27,251 bases of DNA. It comes from Seison nebaliae (lineage: Eukaryota; Rotifera; Pararotatoria; Seisonacea; Seisonidae). The stretch spans positions 1-27,251 of the forward strand of contig JALJEE010000871.1 in the NCBI GenBank assembly GCA_023231475.1. Reading direction: 5' to 3'. The notes beneath the pieces were generated by a model. The model ran no database searches. It was not told the origin of the DNA and worked only from the letters and a program-made list of their open reading frames with translations. Made by a program: the position numbers and the translations under genes. Shown piece after piece: positions 1 to 14,140 of this stretch (positions are counted from its first letter, which is position 1; each line of letters begins with the position of its first letter).

Positions 1-1862
1 TTTTTCGACTTTATCCATTCCTACATGTTTACTTAATTTTTTTCACATTTCGAATCAACTTACATTCATGTTTTTCAATTAATTTTTTCTCAGCTCTTGA
101 GATTCTGTTATTTTGTTCGTAAAATAATAAATTGTGAATTGGATCTATAACAAATAATTCATTTCATTGAATAACTCCCAAGTTTGGAAAAACGAAGGAA
201 ATAAAATTAATTAAACTCTTGTCTTATGCTTATTGCCTAATAAGTTGAGAATTGGTTTGGGACTAAGGTAATGTAATTAGACAAATATAAAGACCATGTT
301 TTTAGGTTTGAATTTACAATTTTTCGAAAAGTCGATTTTTTTTATTTTTCGAGAAACAAATGTCCCAAATTTTAAATAAATTTTTGAAAAAAATGAAATT
401 AGCAAAGTACTATCTTGTAGAGCATTTCAAACTGTTTCTAAAGATATCAAATTCAACATCATACCTTAAAAATTTTTGAAGTTAAAGGGCAGTTTTAAAA
501 AAATTGAAAAAAACCGACTTGCAAAATCACCAACTGGCAAATCAGATCCTTAACTTTACTATACTATTGTCAATAATTAATTAATAAAGGAATAAGTGAA
601 CTAGATCATAAAATCCCAATTTATTTTCGGCAATTTATTTACTATAAGTATTGGTAGTAAACTATCATTCTTCGGACCTCAATAAATAAAAAGACTCGTT
701 ATTATTCTCGTTATCCTTGCTTATGAATAGATATCATCTATTATTATCGTAAGCAATCTGAATTGAACGTAAATAACGAATGATTTGTAGGAGGAATATT
801 TATTTGATCAAAAGCTCGCTGCATATTAATGCAATGCTTAATATGGACACTCGGTCTACATAGACACAAATGATAAACAAAGAGGGAGGATGGATTCAAG
901 TGCGACCGTCCAATGATTTGTCTCTTCAATAATTCCAGTGTAATAATTGCTACTGTTCGTGTTTTGTTATATTTTTTTTTATCATATTAATTTAATTTTT
1001 TTTTCTCAATAAAGTTACTTTCGAATTTAATTATTGGCAGTTCAAATTTAAAGAATTTATTCGAACCCGATATCGATATGATCCTATATTTATAAGCTAA
1101 TTCAAATAATTTAATTGGTTTACCTAATTGAGTTTAATTAATGAACTTCACTAAGATTCAACGGATAATCGAATGAAAATGTTTGATAGATTAATTCAAT
1201 TAAGCAAATTCTGTTTCTTTTCTGAACCGTTGACAATGACTATCTTCCTTAATTTCCATTAATAAATAATAATCCCGAAAAAGAGTTCTAGTGAAATACG
1301 AAGAGAAATAAACCGTAATGTAATTGATGAAATTATGATTTCTTATAAATCCATTATAATGGATGTCAATAAATGAAAGTTTCCATTTAGAATGACAATT
1401 AGTCCAAAATTGATTCCATTTAGTTCAAATATACGAGTTTTTTCGTTATTTCTTATATGAGAAAACCTAATGATTCCTTCATTAATTTCAATTCCATTTA
1501 ATTGTAGTTTTGGAATGAGGAAAAATATATTGTGAATAATTCGTAATAAATTTAATTAACAATAAATTATACGAAACATTAGAAGGAAATCAATTATTTT
1601 TATCTACTTCAGATGTTTGTTTTATGGGTTTTATTTACAGAAACCATAAAATTTGCATAAATGATGAGATAAATGGGAGAATGATTATTTGATAGGACTG
1701 AGCTTAATATTAGAAAGGCAATTTATTGCAATGGTGAATAGTGAGAGAGAGTGGAGGAAATGAAGAATTTTCGTATGTTCACTTATCTGTATGGTGGACG
1801 GGAAGGATATAATTGTGATTAAGTTGAGCAGAAATATTGATTAGACATTTATTAATAGTGTA
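1..1862. other. No recognisable gene; AT-rich 5' flank
   Basis: I find no supportable coding region, tRNA or transposon here on either strand. The longest open frames are about 60-75 codons, have no recognisable motifs and fit chance in AT-rich DNA. The right-hand part (from about 1600) should hold the promoter and 5' UTR of the Lgl gene. I see no clear TATA element or initiator that I would defend. Confidence 0.6.
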
Positions 1863-1877
1863 ATGGAGGAGACATGA
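1863..1877 (+). promoter_or_regulatory. Four-codon upstream ORF overlapping the Lgl start codon
   Basis: An ATG at 1863 opens a short frame (Met-Glu-Glu-Thr-stop) whose TGA at 1875-1877 overlaps the Lgl ATG at 1874-1876 in an ATGA arrangement. The Lgl frame itself has an in-frame TAG at 1856-1858, so 1874 is the first possible Lgl start unless an upstream exon is spliced in. Such an arrangement can lower translation or allow termination-coupled reinitiation; that role is inferred. It only matters if the transcript starts upstream of 1863. Confidence 0.35.
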
Positions 1878-2368
1878 AGAAATACAGGAATTTATTGACG
1901 ATCGGAAGAAGTGGTGTGGTTGATCGGAAATTGATAAATGACGATTACCGTGACTACTTCTCTTATTCGCCATTGCTTTATCGTGGATTTTTTGCTTCTC
2001 CAACCTGTTTCGCTTACGATCCGATTTTGAAATTGATAATCATCGGAAATCGTCATGGAGTTCTCCGAGTTTATGGATCTGCTAATCTCCAATTCTCAGC
2101 GACGACGTCTGAAGGAAAAATAATTTCCATTTGGCCACTCAACGGAACCGGATATTTTATGATTGATACGGAGAATGGAATGTTGGAAGCGTGGCATTTG
2201 GCGAAAGTGGATGAGAATGAATATCAATTGAAATTGGATGGAAAAATGCCCATCGAATTAGATGGATCGAATGTCAATTGTGGATATTGTTCGAATGAAA
2301 TTCGAAAAAATCTTTTCCATCTTTATCTGGGAACGAAAAAAGGTAACATATATCAATTACCTATAGAA

Positions 2369-2403
<35 letters not shown>

Positions 2404-5400
2404 AAAAGAAGAGAGTTTGGTGATATTGGCGAATGAGATGGAAAACCGTTATATGGTGAATGATGTTCGTTTTGGGAGTTGTCAATCGATTGAATTGAAT
2501 CCCATCGATCCGAAACGTTTATTAATTTCATATCAATTTGGATATCTTCTTACGTATGACATTGAGAAGAATGGACCGATTTGTTGTATGTTCAATTCGA
2601 AATTCCTTCAAAATTCTTCATGGAAATTGGATGGAAATCGAATAGCAACTGCTTATGGTGACGGTACTTATGCGGTATGGGATGGTGAGAATAAAACTGA
2701 TACACCATTATTAGCTACTCATACTCCATATGGACCATATCCCAGTCGTCCAATGTACAATATTAAATGGCTACAAGTGACTGATGAAGAGAATGAACGT
2801 CATCAATCTTATATCGCTTTCAGTGGTGCATTACCAAAACATCATCAACAACAAAATGATCATGATACATTCACATTGAGTATTCATTCGGAATTTGATG
2901 ATCAACATATCGTCTTCGAATTGAATTCGGATATTATCGATTATCGATTACTTGATTCATCTCTACTTCTTATTTTATGTGAACAAGAATTGTGTTGTGT
3001 CAATTTAACTCTACCAAATGAAAATGAACGAGAATTAATCACTTCAATCAACTCCTTATCAGAAGAACGAACAATTCTCATGAAACATTATAATATGAGA
3101 AATGTTCGATCAATTCCATTCCGTCAAATGTCGTTGCCATTCCTCCAATGTCTCCATTCTACCACCATCACATCTATCCATTATGCTGGAGTTGTACATC
3201 AGAAGATTATTGAGAAATTAATTGAAAAAAAAAATGAAATTTCCAAAAATTTTTTAGAGAATTTTCTTTCTATTAATTCATCAACAATCAATTCCACATT
3301 TAATGATATTTCAAATGATGAATGGAAAAATGAATTATTATTCACTGGTCATGAAGATGGTTCGATTCGTATTTGGAATGTAAGAACAATGACCACTGCT
3401 CCCATCGCTCAAATTAATACATCACCATTATTCAATGAATGTGTTTCATATCAATCTTGTGATGAATTAAGAGAAAATAAAGATGAAAAAGAAGAATCGG
3501 AAGAATTTCCAAATTTTCATTCTATCGGAATTTATGATCCTTATGCTGATGACGCCCGTTTAACAATTCAACGAATCATCTTTTGTCAACGTAGTGGATT
3601 TCTGATTGTTGGTGGGGCGTCAGGTCAAATAATTTCATTCGATTTGAATTATATTCGGAAATCGATAAAAATTCCGTTTCCATATCATGAAATTCCTTTA
3701 ATTGAAATGAATAAATATGTATGGAAAGCACATCAATCATTAACAATTCGATATCCGAATGAACCAGATGAAAATTCAAAATTATTTAAAGTAGCAAATG
3801 TCACTCAATTGTGGCCACCGATAACTGTCTCATCATTAGGTGTGTCACCGTTTCGATGGTTTCAGAAGTATCGAATTGTTGTCATTGGAACTGCTTACGG
3901 ATATGCTATTTATTCCATTGACGGCTTATCAGGTACAAGTCGTACAATTTTACTTAATTGTACATTGACATCAATGAAACATTTGGATAATATTCAATCG
4001 AATGTGACGATGATGAGTCGAAAAAAAACGTTGAAAAATAGTTTCCGTCAAAGTTTCCGTCGTCTCAAATCGAATGTGAATCGTCTCCGAATGGAACATC
4101 GATTGCGAACGATGGCGAAACATTACGAGACAATTCATCGATCATTTGAAGAACGTCAAATCGAATCGAGACAATTCAACGAACAAGACACACTCAATTC
4201 ACTCATTCGCACAATTTATTTCGCGCGCGCCCCACTCACTACGAGTTCGAATGAGAATGATTGTTTGTTCATTGGAACGGACGGAGGGATCGTTTATATT
4301 TATAAGATAATTAAAGAAATAGGAAGAGAAGTTGATGTTAATGAAACAACTTTCACTTTTCGTCTTCTTAAAGAGATTCGTATGAAACATAAAGCACCGA
4401 TAATTAACCTTCATTTAATTCATGTCCATTATCAATCCACCAATATAACTGGCAATATAAAGAGTAATGAAAATAAATCGAAACAGATTGTAAATATTTA
4501 TGATTCCAATCAAAATGATGAAACAAGGAGGAATTTGGAGGATGTATCTTCCATTCAATATCTCCTTCTCATTACGACAGAGGAACAAATAAAACTTTTC
4601 TCTTTACCACATTTGAAAAGTTTGAGTAAATTCAAATTAACTGCTTTGGAAGGAGTGAAAATTCGTCGATCTTCTATCAATCAATTTCCATCGTCTAATC
4701 CAATTAATTCTCTCGTCACTCTAACAAATTATGGATCGATCTTCGTCTTTTCAGTTTATCCACTCATCACTCGATTATTCACTTGTCAACCGTTATATAA
4801 AGAGAATGCGATCGCTATCGGCTCCGCCGTCTTCTCTCCATTCTCCATATTCAATTTCCCTTTTTTCTTCTATATGAATTCGTCCGGCGAATTATTACAA
4901 GCTACACTTTCATCAACAAAAAAGAGTGGATTTAAACAAATCGAAAAAATTCCGTCAGAAGATTTCCTTTCCGGTGTAAAGGAACGTCTCATTTGGAACG
5001 TGAATATCGGAAATATATCAGAACGATTAGATATACATCAACCGACTAAACAACTTCAAATTGAAATTGGAGATAAAAGACAATTTTATTCAAAGTTTAT
5101 TTTGAATTTTAAAATTTTTTTTAAATTTCTTTTTTTCAAGTGTTTCCCCTGAAATTAATCGACAATTGATCGAAGTACAAAATGAATTGGATGAAATTGG
5201 AGATTCCACTCTTCCTTCATTATATGATGAGAGTGTTCTATCGAAAGTGAATGATATCGAGAAACATGACGTTTCTGATTTGTCGTGCGCAATTCGAACT
5301 GAAAGACATCTCCCCCCTGAAATCATTTCGACGGATAGAGAAAAAAGAATTATGGTTTTTTTTTTCAAATTTCAAAATTTTTTTAATTTAAATTTTATTA

Positions 5401-5554
5401 TTAAATAAATCAGACGAAAAATGACGGGGACTTTTTCCGAACAGTCACGGAAACGAAAGAAACAGTTTCAACTGTCCAACATACGATCAAGGCAAATCAG
5501 ATTCGATCGACTCATAAGGCGAAAATAAAGACGTTGGAAGAAGAGACATCGTGA
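1874..5554 (+). CDS. Lethal(2) giant larvae (Lgl/LLGL) family polarity protein
   Basis: Lgl is a cortical WD40 double-propeller scaffold that sets basolateral identity and is displaced from the membrane when aPKC phosphorylates it. Three exons are inferred: 1874-5094, 5141-5354 and 5414-5554, giving 1191 residues, close to family length. The N-terminus carries the Lgl signature (F-AYDPILKLIIIG-RHGVLRVYG, about residues 45-70). A later blade reads LLFTGHEDGSIRIWN. Residues 715-735 hold the diagnostic aPKC target: T719, S723 and S727 spaced by four, followed by FRR, where fly Lgl has three serines. There is no C-terminal R-SNARE, which argues against tomosyn. The C-terminus is acidic and unrecognised. 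The 3.2 kb first exon has no intron, unlike the neighbouring CFAP91. The start is the first ATG after an in-frame TAG. Family assignment is firm; splice sites rest on reading frame. Confidence 0.93.
2372..2401 (+). repeat. (AAT)10 microsatellite encoding ten asparagines in Lgl
   Basis: Ten uninterrupted AAT codons lie within the first exon of Lgl and encode Asn10, probably in a propeller surface loop after a YQLPIEI strand. Perfect codon-level repetition suggests slippage. A matching (AAT)9 tract encodes Asn9 in Salvador further along the window. Confidence 0.95.
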
Positions 5555-5665
5555 AAGAGTAGGGGAGAGTTCTTTTGTGTTCACTTTAGAGATTTTTATT
5601 TTTCCATTCATATTTCCTGCTTCATTCTCTTTCATTTGTTGCTTTGCTTCATTTTTGAACTGAAT

Positions 5666-5685
5666 AATAAAATTGTGTAAATAAA
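5666..5685 (+). terminator. Polyadenylation signals for Lgl
   Basis: Two AATAAA hexamers (5666-5671 and 5680-5685) lie 112-131 nt after the Lgl stop and before the CFAP91 start at 5841. They are the best candidates for Lgl 3' end formation. In DNA this AT-rich the hexamer alone is weak evidence. Confidence 0.5.
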
Positions 5686-5840
5686 ATGAATTTTGAATGA
5701 ATTATATTGTAATGAATATGAAATAAAGAGAAGGGAATTTGTTTGTTGATTTTCTTGAAGTTTCTCGTTGTCATGGCAACGTCGGATTAACATTAGAACA
5801 TTAATAAAAGGAAACTTGTTAAACATCAAAAATAAGAGAA

Positions 5841-9305
<3,465 letters not shown>

Positions 9306-9359
9306 ACATCGAAAGGATTATACAATTAATACTCAATTAAGTTTATTCATTAAGAATTC

Positions 9360-9365
9360 AATAAA
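9360..9365 (+). terminator. Polyadenylation signal for CFAP91
   Basis: An AATAAA hexamer sits 55 nt after the CFAP91 TAA. It is well placed for 3' end formation, but rests on the hexamer alone. Confidence 0.5.
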
Positions 9366-9681
9366 CAACAATTGAACAATCCAAATCTTCATTTTATTTG
9401 CTACGTTTTATAATTTTTATAAAGTGTTGAATCAAACTTGAAGCGAAATAATTATATGATAATTGAAACTAACACAATTAACACGATTAAATAAAACAGT
9501 TTCAACACTATTCAATAAATATAAAATATTTTATCAAAAATATTCAATTAATTAATTAAGATTCTGCCAGAAATGTGCCAGTTTATCAAAGAAAATGAAA
9601 GTTATTTTAGCGAACAATATTTGTAAGAATTTATTTTGAAATGCAGAAAATTATTTTATTGTTCATATTAGTCCCAATCGA
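9366..9681. other. No gene seen; AT-rich spacer
   Basis: This is a low-complexity AT-rich spacer between the CFAP91 3' end and the pogo-like fragment. I see no open frame or RNA gene in it. Part of it may be decayed transposon sequence, because the helix-turn-helix fragment reads leftwards towards it. Confidence 0.5.
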
Positions 9682-9981
9682 CTAAACTAAACGAAATATA
9701 AAGAACTGGATAAAAAAATTGTTAATGTTAAGAAGAATTTCTGTTAGAAATGAACTGAACAAAAATTCAACGTAATTTACAAAATATTTCTCTTTTTCTT
9801 CACTGAAAACTGTACGAGATACCTTTGGTTCCGATTTTCTCCGATACAAAGTGGTTTTCGGAATGCCATACTTCTTTGCGATCGAATTTATTGATGATTC
9901 ATTGTTCTCTGATTCTTTCAACGCTTCAATTATCTTCTCCTGACTTAGTTTTTCAGTTTTTCTAGTATAATTCCTTACCAT
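9682..9981 (-). mobile_element. Pogo/Tigger-like transposase N-terminal fragment (HTH psq)
   Basis: The minus-strand frame from the ATG at 9981 encodes MVRNYTRKTEKLSQEKIIEA-type sequence followed by INSIAKKYGIPKTTLYRR and FSEEKEKYF. This is the pipsqueak/CENP-B-type helix-turn-helix that opens pogo/Tigger/Jerky transposases: basic MVRNY-KRKT start, a three-helix core ending PKTTLYRR, then a second-domain start. After about 75 residues it degenerates into Phe/Leu-rich sequence and stops; no DDE catalytic core is visible within the next kilobase. It is therefore a truncated copy, or a first exon whose remaining exons are lost. A domesticated DNA-binding protein is possible but unsupported. Confidence 0.75.
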
Positions 9982-10009
9982 TTTCACCACATGTGTTATA
10001 AGCTAACAA

Positions 10010-10056
10010 AATTCAAATTCTACTTGGGCAAAAATTAAATTTCCAATTTTACCCCA
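10010..10056 (-). repeat. Terminus-like sequence upstream of the pogo-like fragment
   Basis: On the minus strand this begins CACTGGGGTAAAATTGG and contains TTTTTGCCC, just upstream of the helix-turn-helix frame. A CAST-GGGG-CAAAAT-GG style end next to a TA is what I would expect of a pogo/Tigger-like terminus. No matching inverted copy is seen on the far side, so the assignment is inference. Confidence 0.35.
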
Positions 10057-10395
10057 GTGATTAATTTCTCAATATCTCAGTTAATATAGCCCTGATAAGT
10101 ATGGAAATCGACAAGGAGGTTCGGAAATATAATGGGTAGAAGATAGTGTAAAAAAAATTATACATATTTGTAATTAATGTACATTCTCGACCAAGGTTTT
10201 TTTCCAAAAAAATAAACTTTTCTATCCCTAATTTTATCCGACACAAAAATAGTCTATTATTTTTTTTTGACTTGACGAAACTAATTTTTAATATTTGTAC
10301 ATATACTTCAAATACTTCCAAATGATCATGCAAATTACCCTTGAAAATTGTTAAGTAAAACATATAAAAAATTACCATTTTCAGCTTATGATTTT

Positions 10396-10450
10396 TCGTT
10401 TCCCATTTTGCTCCCGATTCCCACATTGCCCCTCTTGACGGTAGTGAAGA
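10396..10450 (-). repeat. Second GGGGCAA/GCAAAATGGG terminus-like sequence
   Basis: On the minus strand this reads CACTACCGTCAAGAGGGGC, then AATGTGGGAATCGGGAGCAAA, then ATGGGAAACG. Its G-clusters stand out from the AT-rich surroundings and echo the GGGGTAAAATTGG terminus about 390 bp away in the same orientation. It may be the outer end of a nested or duplicated element. A 121-codon open frame runs through it but shows no protein motif. Confidence 0.35.
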
Positions 10451-11260
10451 AACGTTTAATATTCGGCCGAGAATAATTTTCTTGTTTGGCTATGGTCGTT
10501 ACGCTCAATCACTAATGTGATCTATTGTCTCGGTAATACCATTATGGTGGTCAATTTCATTTTCTTTATTTTCCATCCATTAATCTAACCGTCGACCTAT
10601 AATCTGATCTTTCGGAGCAGAGATATGGAAGTGGTTGAGATCTCTATTTATTTATTCTATTTACATTTAAAATGATTTTAAAATTATAACCGTAGGTCAT
10701 ACAATTCAATATATATACGTATATTCGTGCAACTGCATTGTTAAAAGCGCACTTTTAATAATGATGTGTAATTTAAGTTTATAAATAAATAAATCCTACA
10801 GTTGGCTATATACGGTGTTGAATTTTGTTAAATATATTTAAAAAACTGTTTTTCATAGGTTCATTTCAGTTGTTATATTTCAAATAAGTATAAGTATATA
10901 TTTCAATAATTACATCTCATATATTGTCTCATTTGTGTTTCCCTGGATGCCAAATTGATTCGAAAAGAAAGAGTTCAGCTTTAGTAGATCGAGTAAGATG
11001 CAAATTTCTAACAAAGATATTTGATTTGTAAAAGATTTAAATTTAACTTTGATCAAAGATTTGTAAGATCTTTCTACTCTTTCCGTAGTTGACTCTGTTC
11101 GCAGTTCAACTCTTCCAGTTCCAACGTATACACAATGTGAGAGCTTCTCGTTGCCCCTCCAGTTTTTTTGCCAGTATTACTCAATTAATTGTCCTCTTTC
11201 ACTTGAGGATGCCGATATATATATTTAAACGTATAATTAAGTTAAACGAACCACATTTGA
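10451..11260. other. No intact gene; probable transposon-derived DNA
   Basis: I see no intact gene between the terminus-like sequence and the plus-strand transposase fragment. A short frame around 11089-11331 ends KLNEPHLNDEEKNFVQDSLD-like and may be an upstream piece of the same decayed transposase in a different frame. Confidence 0.45.
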
Positions 11261-11800
11261 ATGATGAAGAAAAGAATTTTGTACAAGATTCACTCGATTT
11301 GGGAGAATCATCAACAATACTGCACTTTTAATTTTCATTTAATATCACATCTAATTGAAATATTTGAACAAAAAGATGCATTGTGGAGAAGCAGTTGTTA
11401 TTGTTTTGAAAGCTTCTTACGAGAATTAAAGTCTCGTTACACAGGAACTATTATTTCTACTAATACCATCAATTCCATTGTTCAACGATATATTTTCAAT
11501 CACCAATTTCAATTTCTCCATAAGAAATTTGAAGAACAACATAATGGTTCATTTATCTGGAACAATCTGTTTCTAACTTTGGAAAATATATCAGAAAGAA
11601 ATTGTTACATTTTTCCGACGGACAACAACGTCTGCCAGTTAATTAATTACGAAAATTTTACTTTTAAATGTCGAACATTCCATTTAATTGACGATTATAA
11701 TGAAAAGAAAAGAATAATTTCCAGAAATAATCTTAATCTCTCTAATATCAAAAAATATTTTTCATGCGTTCCGAACATCGAAAAAACTTTTTTGATTTGA
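11261..11800 (+). pseudogene. Transposase remnant (F-ESF-R-LKS-YTGT class)
   Basis: This 179-codon frame contains HLISHLIEIFEQKDALWRSS, then CYCFESFLRELKSRYTGT. That pattern (histidine-rich helix, G/A-LW--S-F-FES-N/L-L---YTGT) recurs near the C-terminus of a widespread group of animal DNA-transposon proteins with long uncharacterised open frames, related to DUF4218/CACTA-like transposases. The preceding 80 codons (from 11089) are open in another frame. No catalytic core or zinc-finger head is present. I read it as a truncated, frameshifted copy. The class assignment is by motif memory and is moderate. Confidence 0.55.
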
Positions 11801-12587
11801 TAAGTATATCAAATAATAATTTTGAGATAGGATTTATAGATTACTAGAGATACTATAGAGATAGATCGACTTATACTATGTCGTGCTATTTTATTTCGTT
11901 CAACTAATTACTTTTTTTTTTTTAAAGAAACTGCACCATATGAGCATTCTTGAGATTAAATTTATTTATTGAATTTTATCTCTTGATGATTCTTGAATTA
12001 AAGAAAATTTCTTTTTTAATTTTTTATATCAATTTCTACGTATAAGATCCTATAAGTTCTTAAATCAATTAAATTCAATCTTACTCCCAAATAATTAATT
12101 CTATGTGAGTAAAAAACATCCTATGGGTTCTTGCAATATCTTACCTAATAAACTTTATATCATTTTTACCATATAAGATCATAAAAGATTTCCCTTGATC
12201 AACAAATTATTACTTTATCTTCTGAAATCCATGCCTGATCTTGTACGAAGTTCATCATAGGTATTGTTATAATGAGATCCTAAAACAAATAGTTAAAATT
12301 TTATCTTTAAATTTATAATTAGAAAGTATGAAACAAGTATGAAAGTATAAGTTTAATTTTAATGAACTACATTATTTAATAAATAAATATTTTTAATATG
12401 TTTTTCGCAATTAACAATGCCTCATCTCCATAAAATTAAGTTTTTATGAAGATGATTTAAAAAATAAAATTATTGAGAAATGGAAAATAAGAAATTCTTT
12501 AGGAAACCGGTGTACTTACACGAGAGATGAAAATAGCAAACTATTCTGGTGATATAATTTGATTAATTATTTCGTAGAGGATCATGC
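11801..12587. other. No gene seen; AT-rich spacer with TATAAGATC-like motifs
   Basis: No coding region or RNA gene is recognisable. Several loosely related words built on TATAAGATC/CCTATAAG occur between 12040 and 12190 without regular spacing. It probably contains the 3' UTR of the minus-strand Salvador gene, but I do not see a well-placed AATAAA. Confidence 0.45.
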
Positions 12588-13988
12588 TTATTTTTGTTGA
12601 GATATTCGATTTTTGAATAATCGATAAAAGATGTTAAGATAGAAATTATATTTCTTCTTGAATGTTCGAACATGTTCTTCTTCATAATATGCTGCAATGT
12701 CATTGAATTCCTTCAGTTTATCTTGATCCATTTCGTTCCAATTCACAATTTTATCCTCCCACTTCTCTCCCGTTAAATAACGAATAAACCAACTTGGACA
12801 ATTCAAATTTTTTTCATCTAATTAACAATAAATTTAAATTAAACTTTTTAAAGAAATTTAAACTGATCAATAAATATTCTTTTTCTTCATCTTTTTCTTC
12901 AGGAGAGAAGATATTCTGATAAATCGGTTCTTCTCTTTTCGATCTTTTCTCGTCGAAAATGAATTGTTGAATTTGATGGAAAATTTGTTCTTCAATTTTC
13001 TCCTTTTTTTTCGTTTGGTCAGATGTTCTTGTGTTGACTTGTTCATAGAACATTTTCGACTTTCTTCGAAACCATTCGTCATCCATTCTATGACGATGAG
13101 TATCTGATGGTTTGTTTGATGGCATTTCATATTGTGCTAATTCCAATGAATGACTATTCAACAGATATGAGATTGGTGAAATATGATAAATGAAGAAACT
13201 TTTGATAATAAATTCCAAAAATTCTACTTTCTACTCTTTCCCATCCCATGGGAAGTTTGACTCTTTCTAACGGATGTTCCCAATGAGTTGTCTGTGTATT
13301 ATGATCTGAAATATATTAGAAAAGTTGAAAGGAAATCAAATGAGGAACCGATAAAATACTTTCTTCCATGTTCCGTCCATCCCAATTTCCATCCATCTGG
13401 TAAATATTCTTCATTAGAATTTCGATAATTCTGGTTCTCTTTCTCGTCAATGCGACGTCGGAGAACTGGAGGATATTTATCTCGAATCAATTCATCGATA
13501 CTCTCATCGGGAACATGATGATGTTGCACTGAATCATTTTCCGTTTGATGATTTTCAAAAAAATCTTTTTTCATTCTCTCTCCGTCACCTGTTTGTGGTT
13601 GACTCTTTCTCAAGTTCCCCAAGAGAGATAATAAAAAATTTTGTTCATCTTCATTTGTATTTACATTCAAATTTCTTTGATAATCAGATCCTGTGGGATT
13701 TCTTCCAATAAATTGTCTTTCCACATTAGAAGTTGTTTCTCTTTGTGGATATCGTTGAGAAGGATTTGGTTTGAAAAAATAAGAATTATTATTATTATTA
13801 TTATTATTATTGAAAAGTGATTGATTTAAATGAATGAAATCGTCAGATGTGGACGATGCTGATGAGGCAGAAGATGAAGATGATGATGATAATGATGATG
13901 ATGTTGTTAAATCATTATTTTGATGCTGCGAATAATACTGTTGACCCATTAGACGTTCATTAAGTTTTGATGATATTATCGGTTCCAT
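12588..13988 (-). CDS. Salvador homologue (WW-WW-SARAH), Hippo pathway scaffold
   Basis: Salvador binds the Hippo/MST kinase through SARAH-SARAH pairing and promotes Warts/LATS signalling. Four minus-strand exons are inferred: 13349-13988, 13200-13305, 12864-13153 and 12588-12817, giving 421 residues. The N-terminal 190 residues are low-complexity (Ser and Asn runs). WW1 spans about 196-227 (LPDGW, W200; HNTQTTHWEHP, W222, P225). WW2 spans about 231-260 (LPMGWERVES--FGIYY, W235), with Tyr257 in QYEMP in place of the second Trp; that replacement is typical of Salvador. The C-terminal 75 residues (CPSWFIRYLTG--WEDKIVNWNEMD, then a charged helix EEEHVRTFKKKY) match SARAH. The start is the first ATG after an in-frame TAG. 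Family assignment is firm, since this domain order is unique to Salvador. Confidence 0.9.
13785..13811 (-). repeat. (AAT)9 tract encoding nine asparagines in Salvador
   Basis: Nine perfect AAT codons on the minus strand encode Asn9 in the low-complexity N-terminal region of Salvador. The same trinucleotide, in the same codon register, makes Asn10 in Lgl. Confidence 0.93.
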
Positions 13989-14140
13989 TTTCACACATAC
14001 ATCGAACTATGTCGTCTGCATCAACAGGAAAGGAAAAGAAGAAAAAACAATTAATTATTTTTTTATCTTCCGCTTTCAATTTAACAGAATTTTCCAAGAA
14101 ATATCTTTAAAACTCCGATAAATATTTCACACAAATACTT

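Noticed and set aside
440-500. Spliced-leader-like AATTTTTG (Sm-site-like) sequence
   Set aside because: No donor-bearing leader hairpin around it, and such words are frequent in this DNA.
744-929. 61-codon minus-strand open frame
   Set aside because: No motif, no splice partner, and length expected by chance in AT-rich DNA.
5095-5140. Apparent frameshift or premature end in Lgl
   Set aside because: Explained by a 46-nt GT-AG intron that restores the frame into the next exon.
1874-5554. Tomosyn (STXBP5) rather than Lgl
   Set aside because: There is no C-terminal R-SNARE, and the aPKC phospho-site array is diagnostic for Lgl.
10061-10426. 121-codon minus-strand open frame through the second terminus-like sequence
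   Set aside because: Its composition is low-complexity Phe/Ile/Lys/Leu, it has no recognisable domain, and it runs through a probable transposon end.
12040-12190. Possible tandem repeat built on TATAAGATC
   Set aside because: Copies are irregularly spaced and share too few bases; no CRISPR-like or satellite structure.
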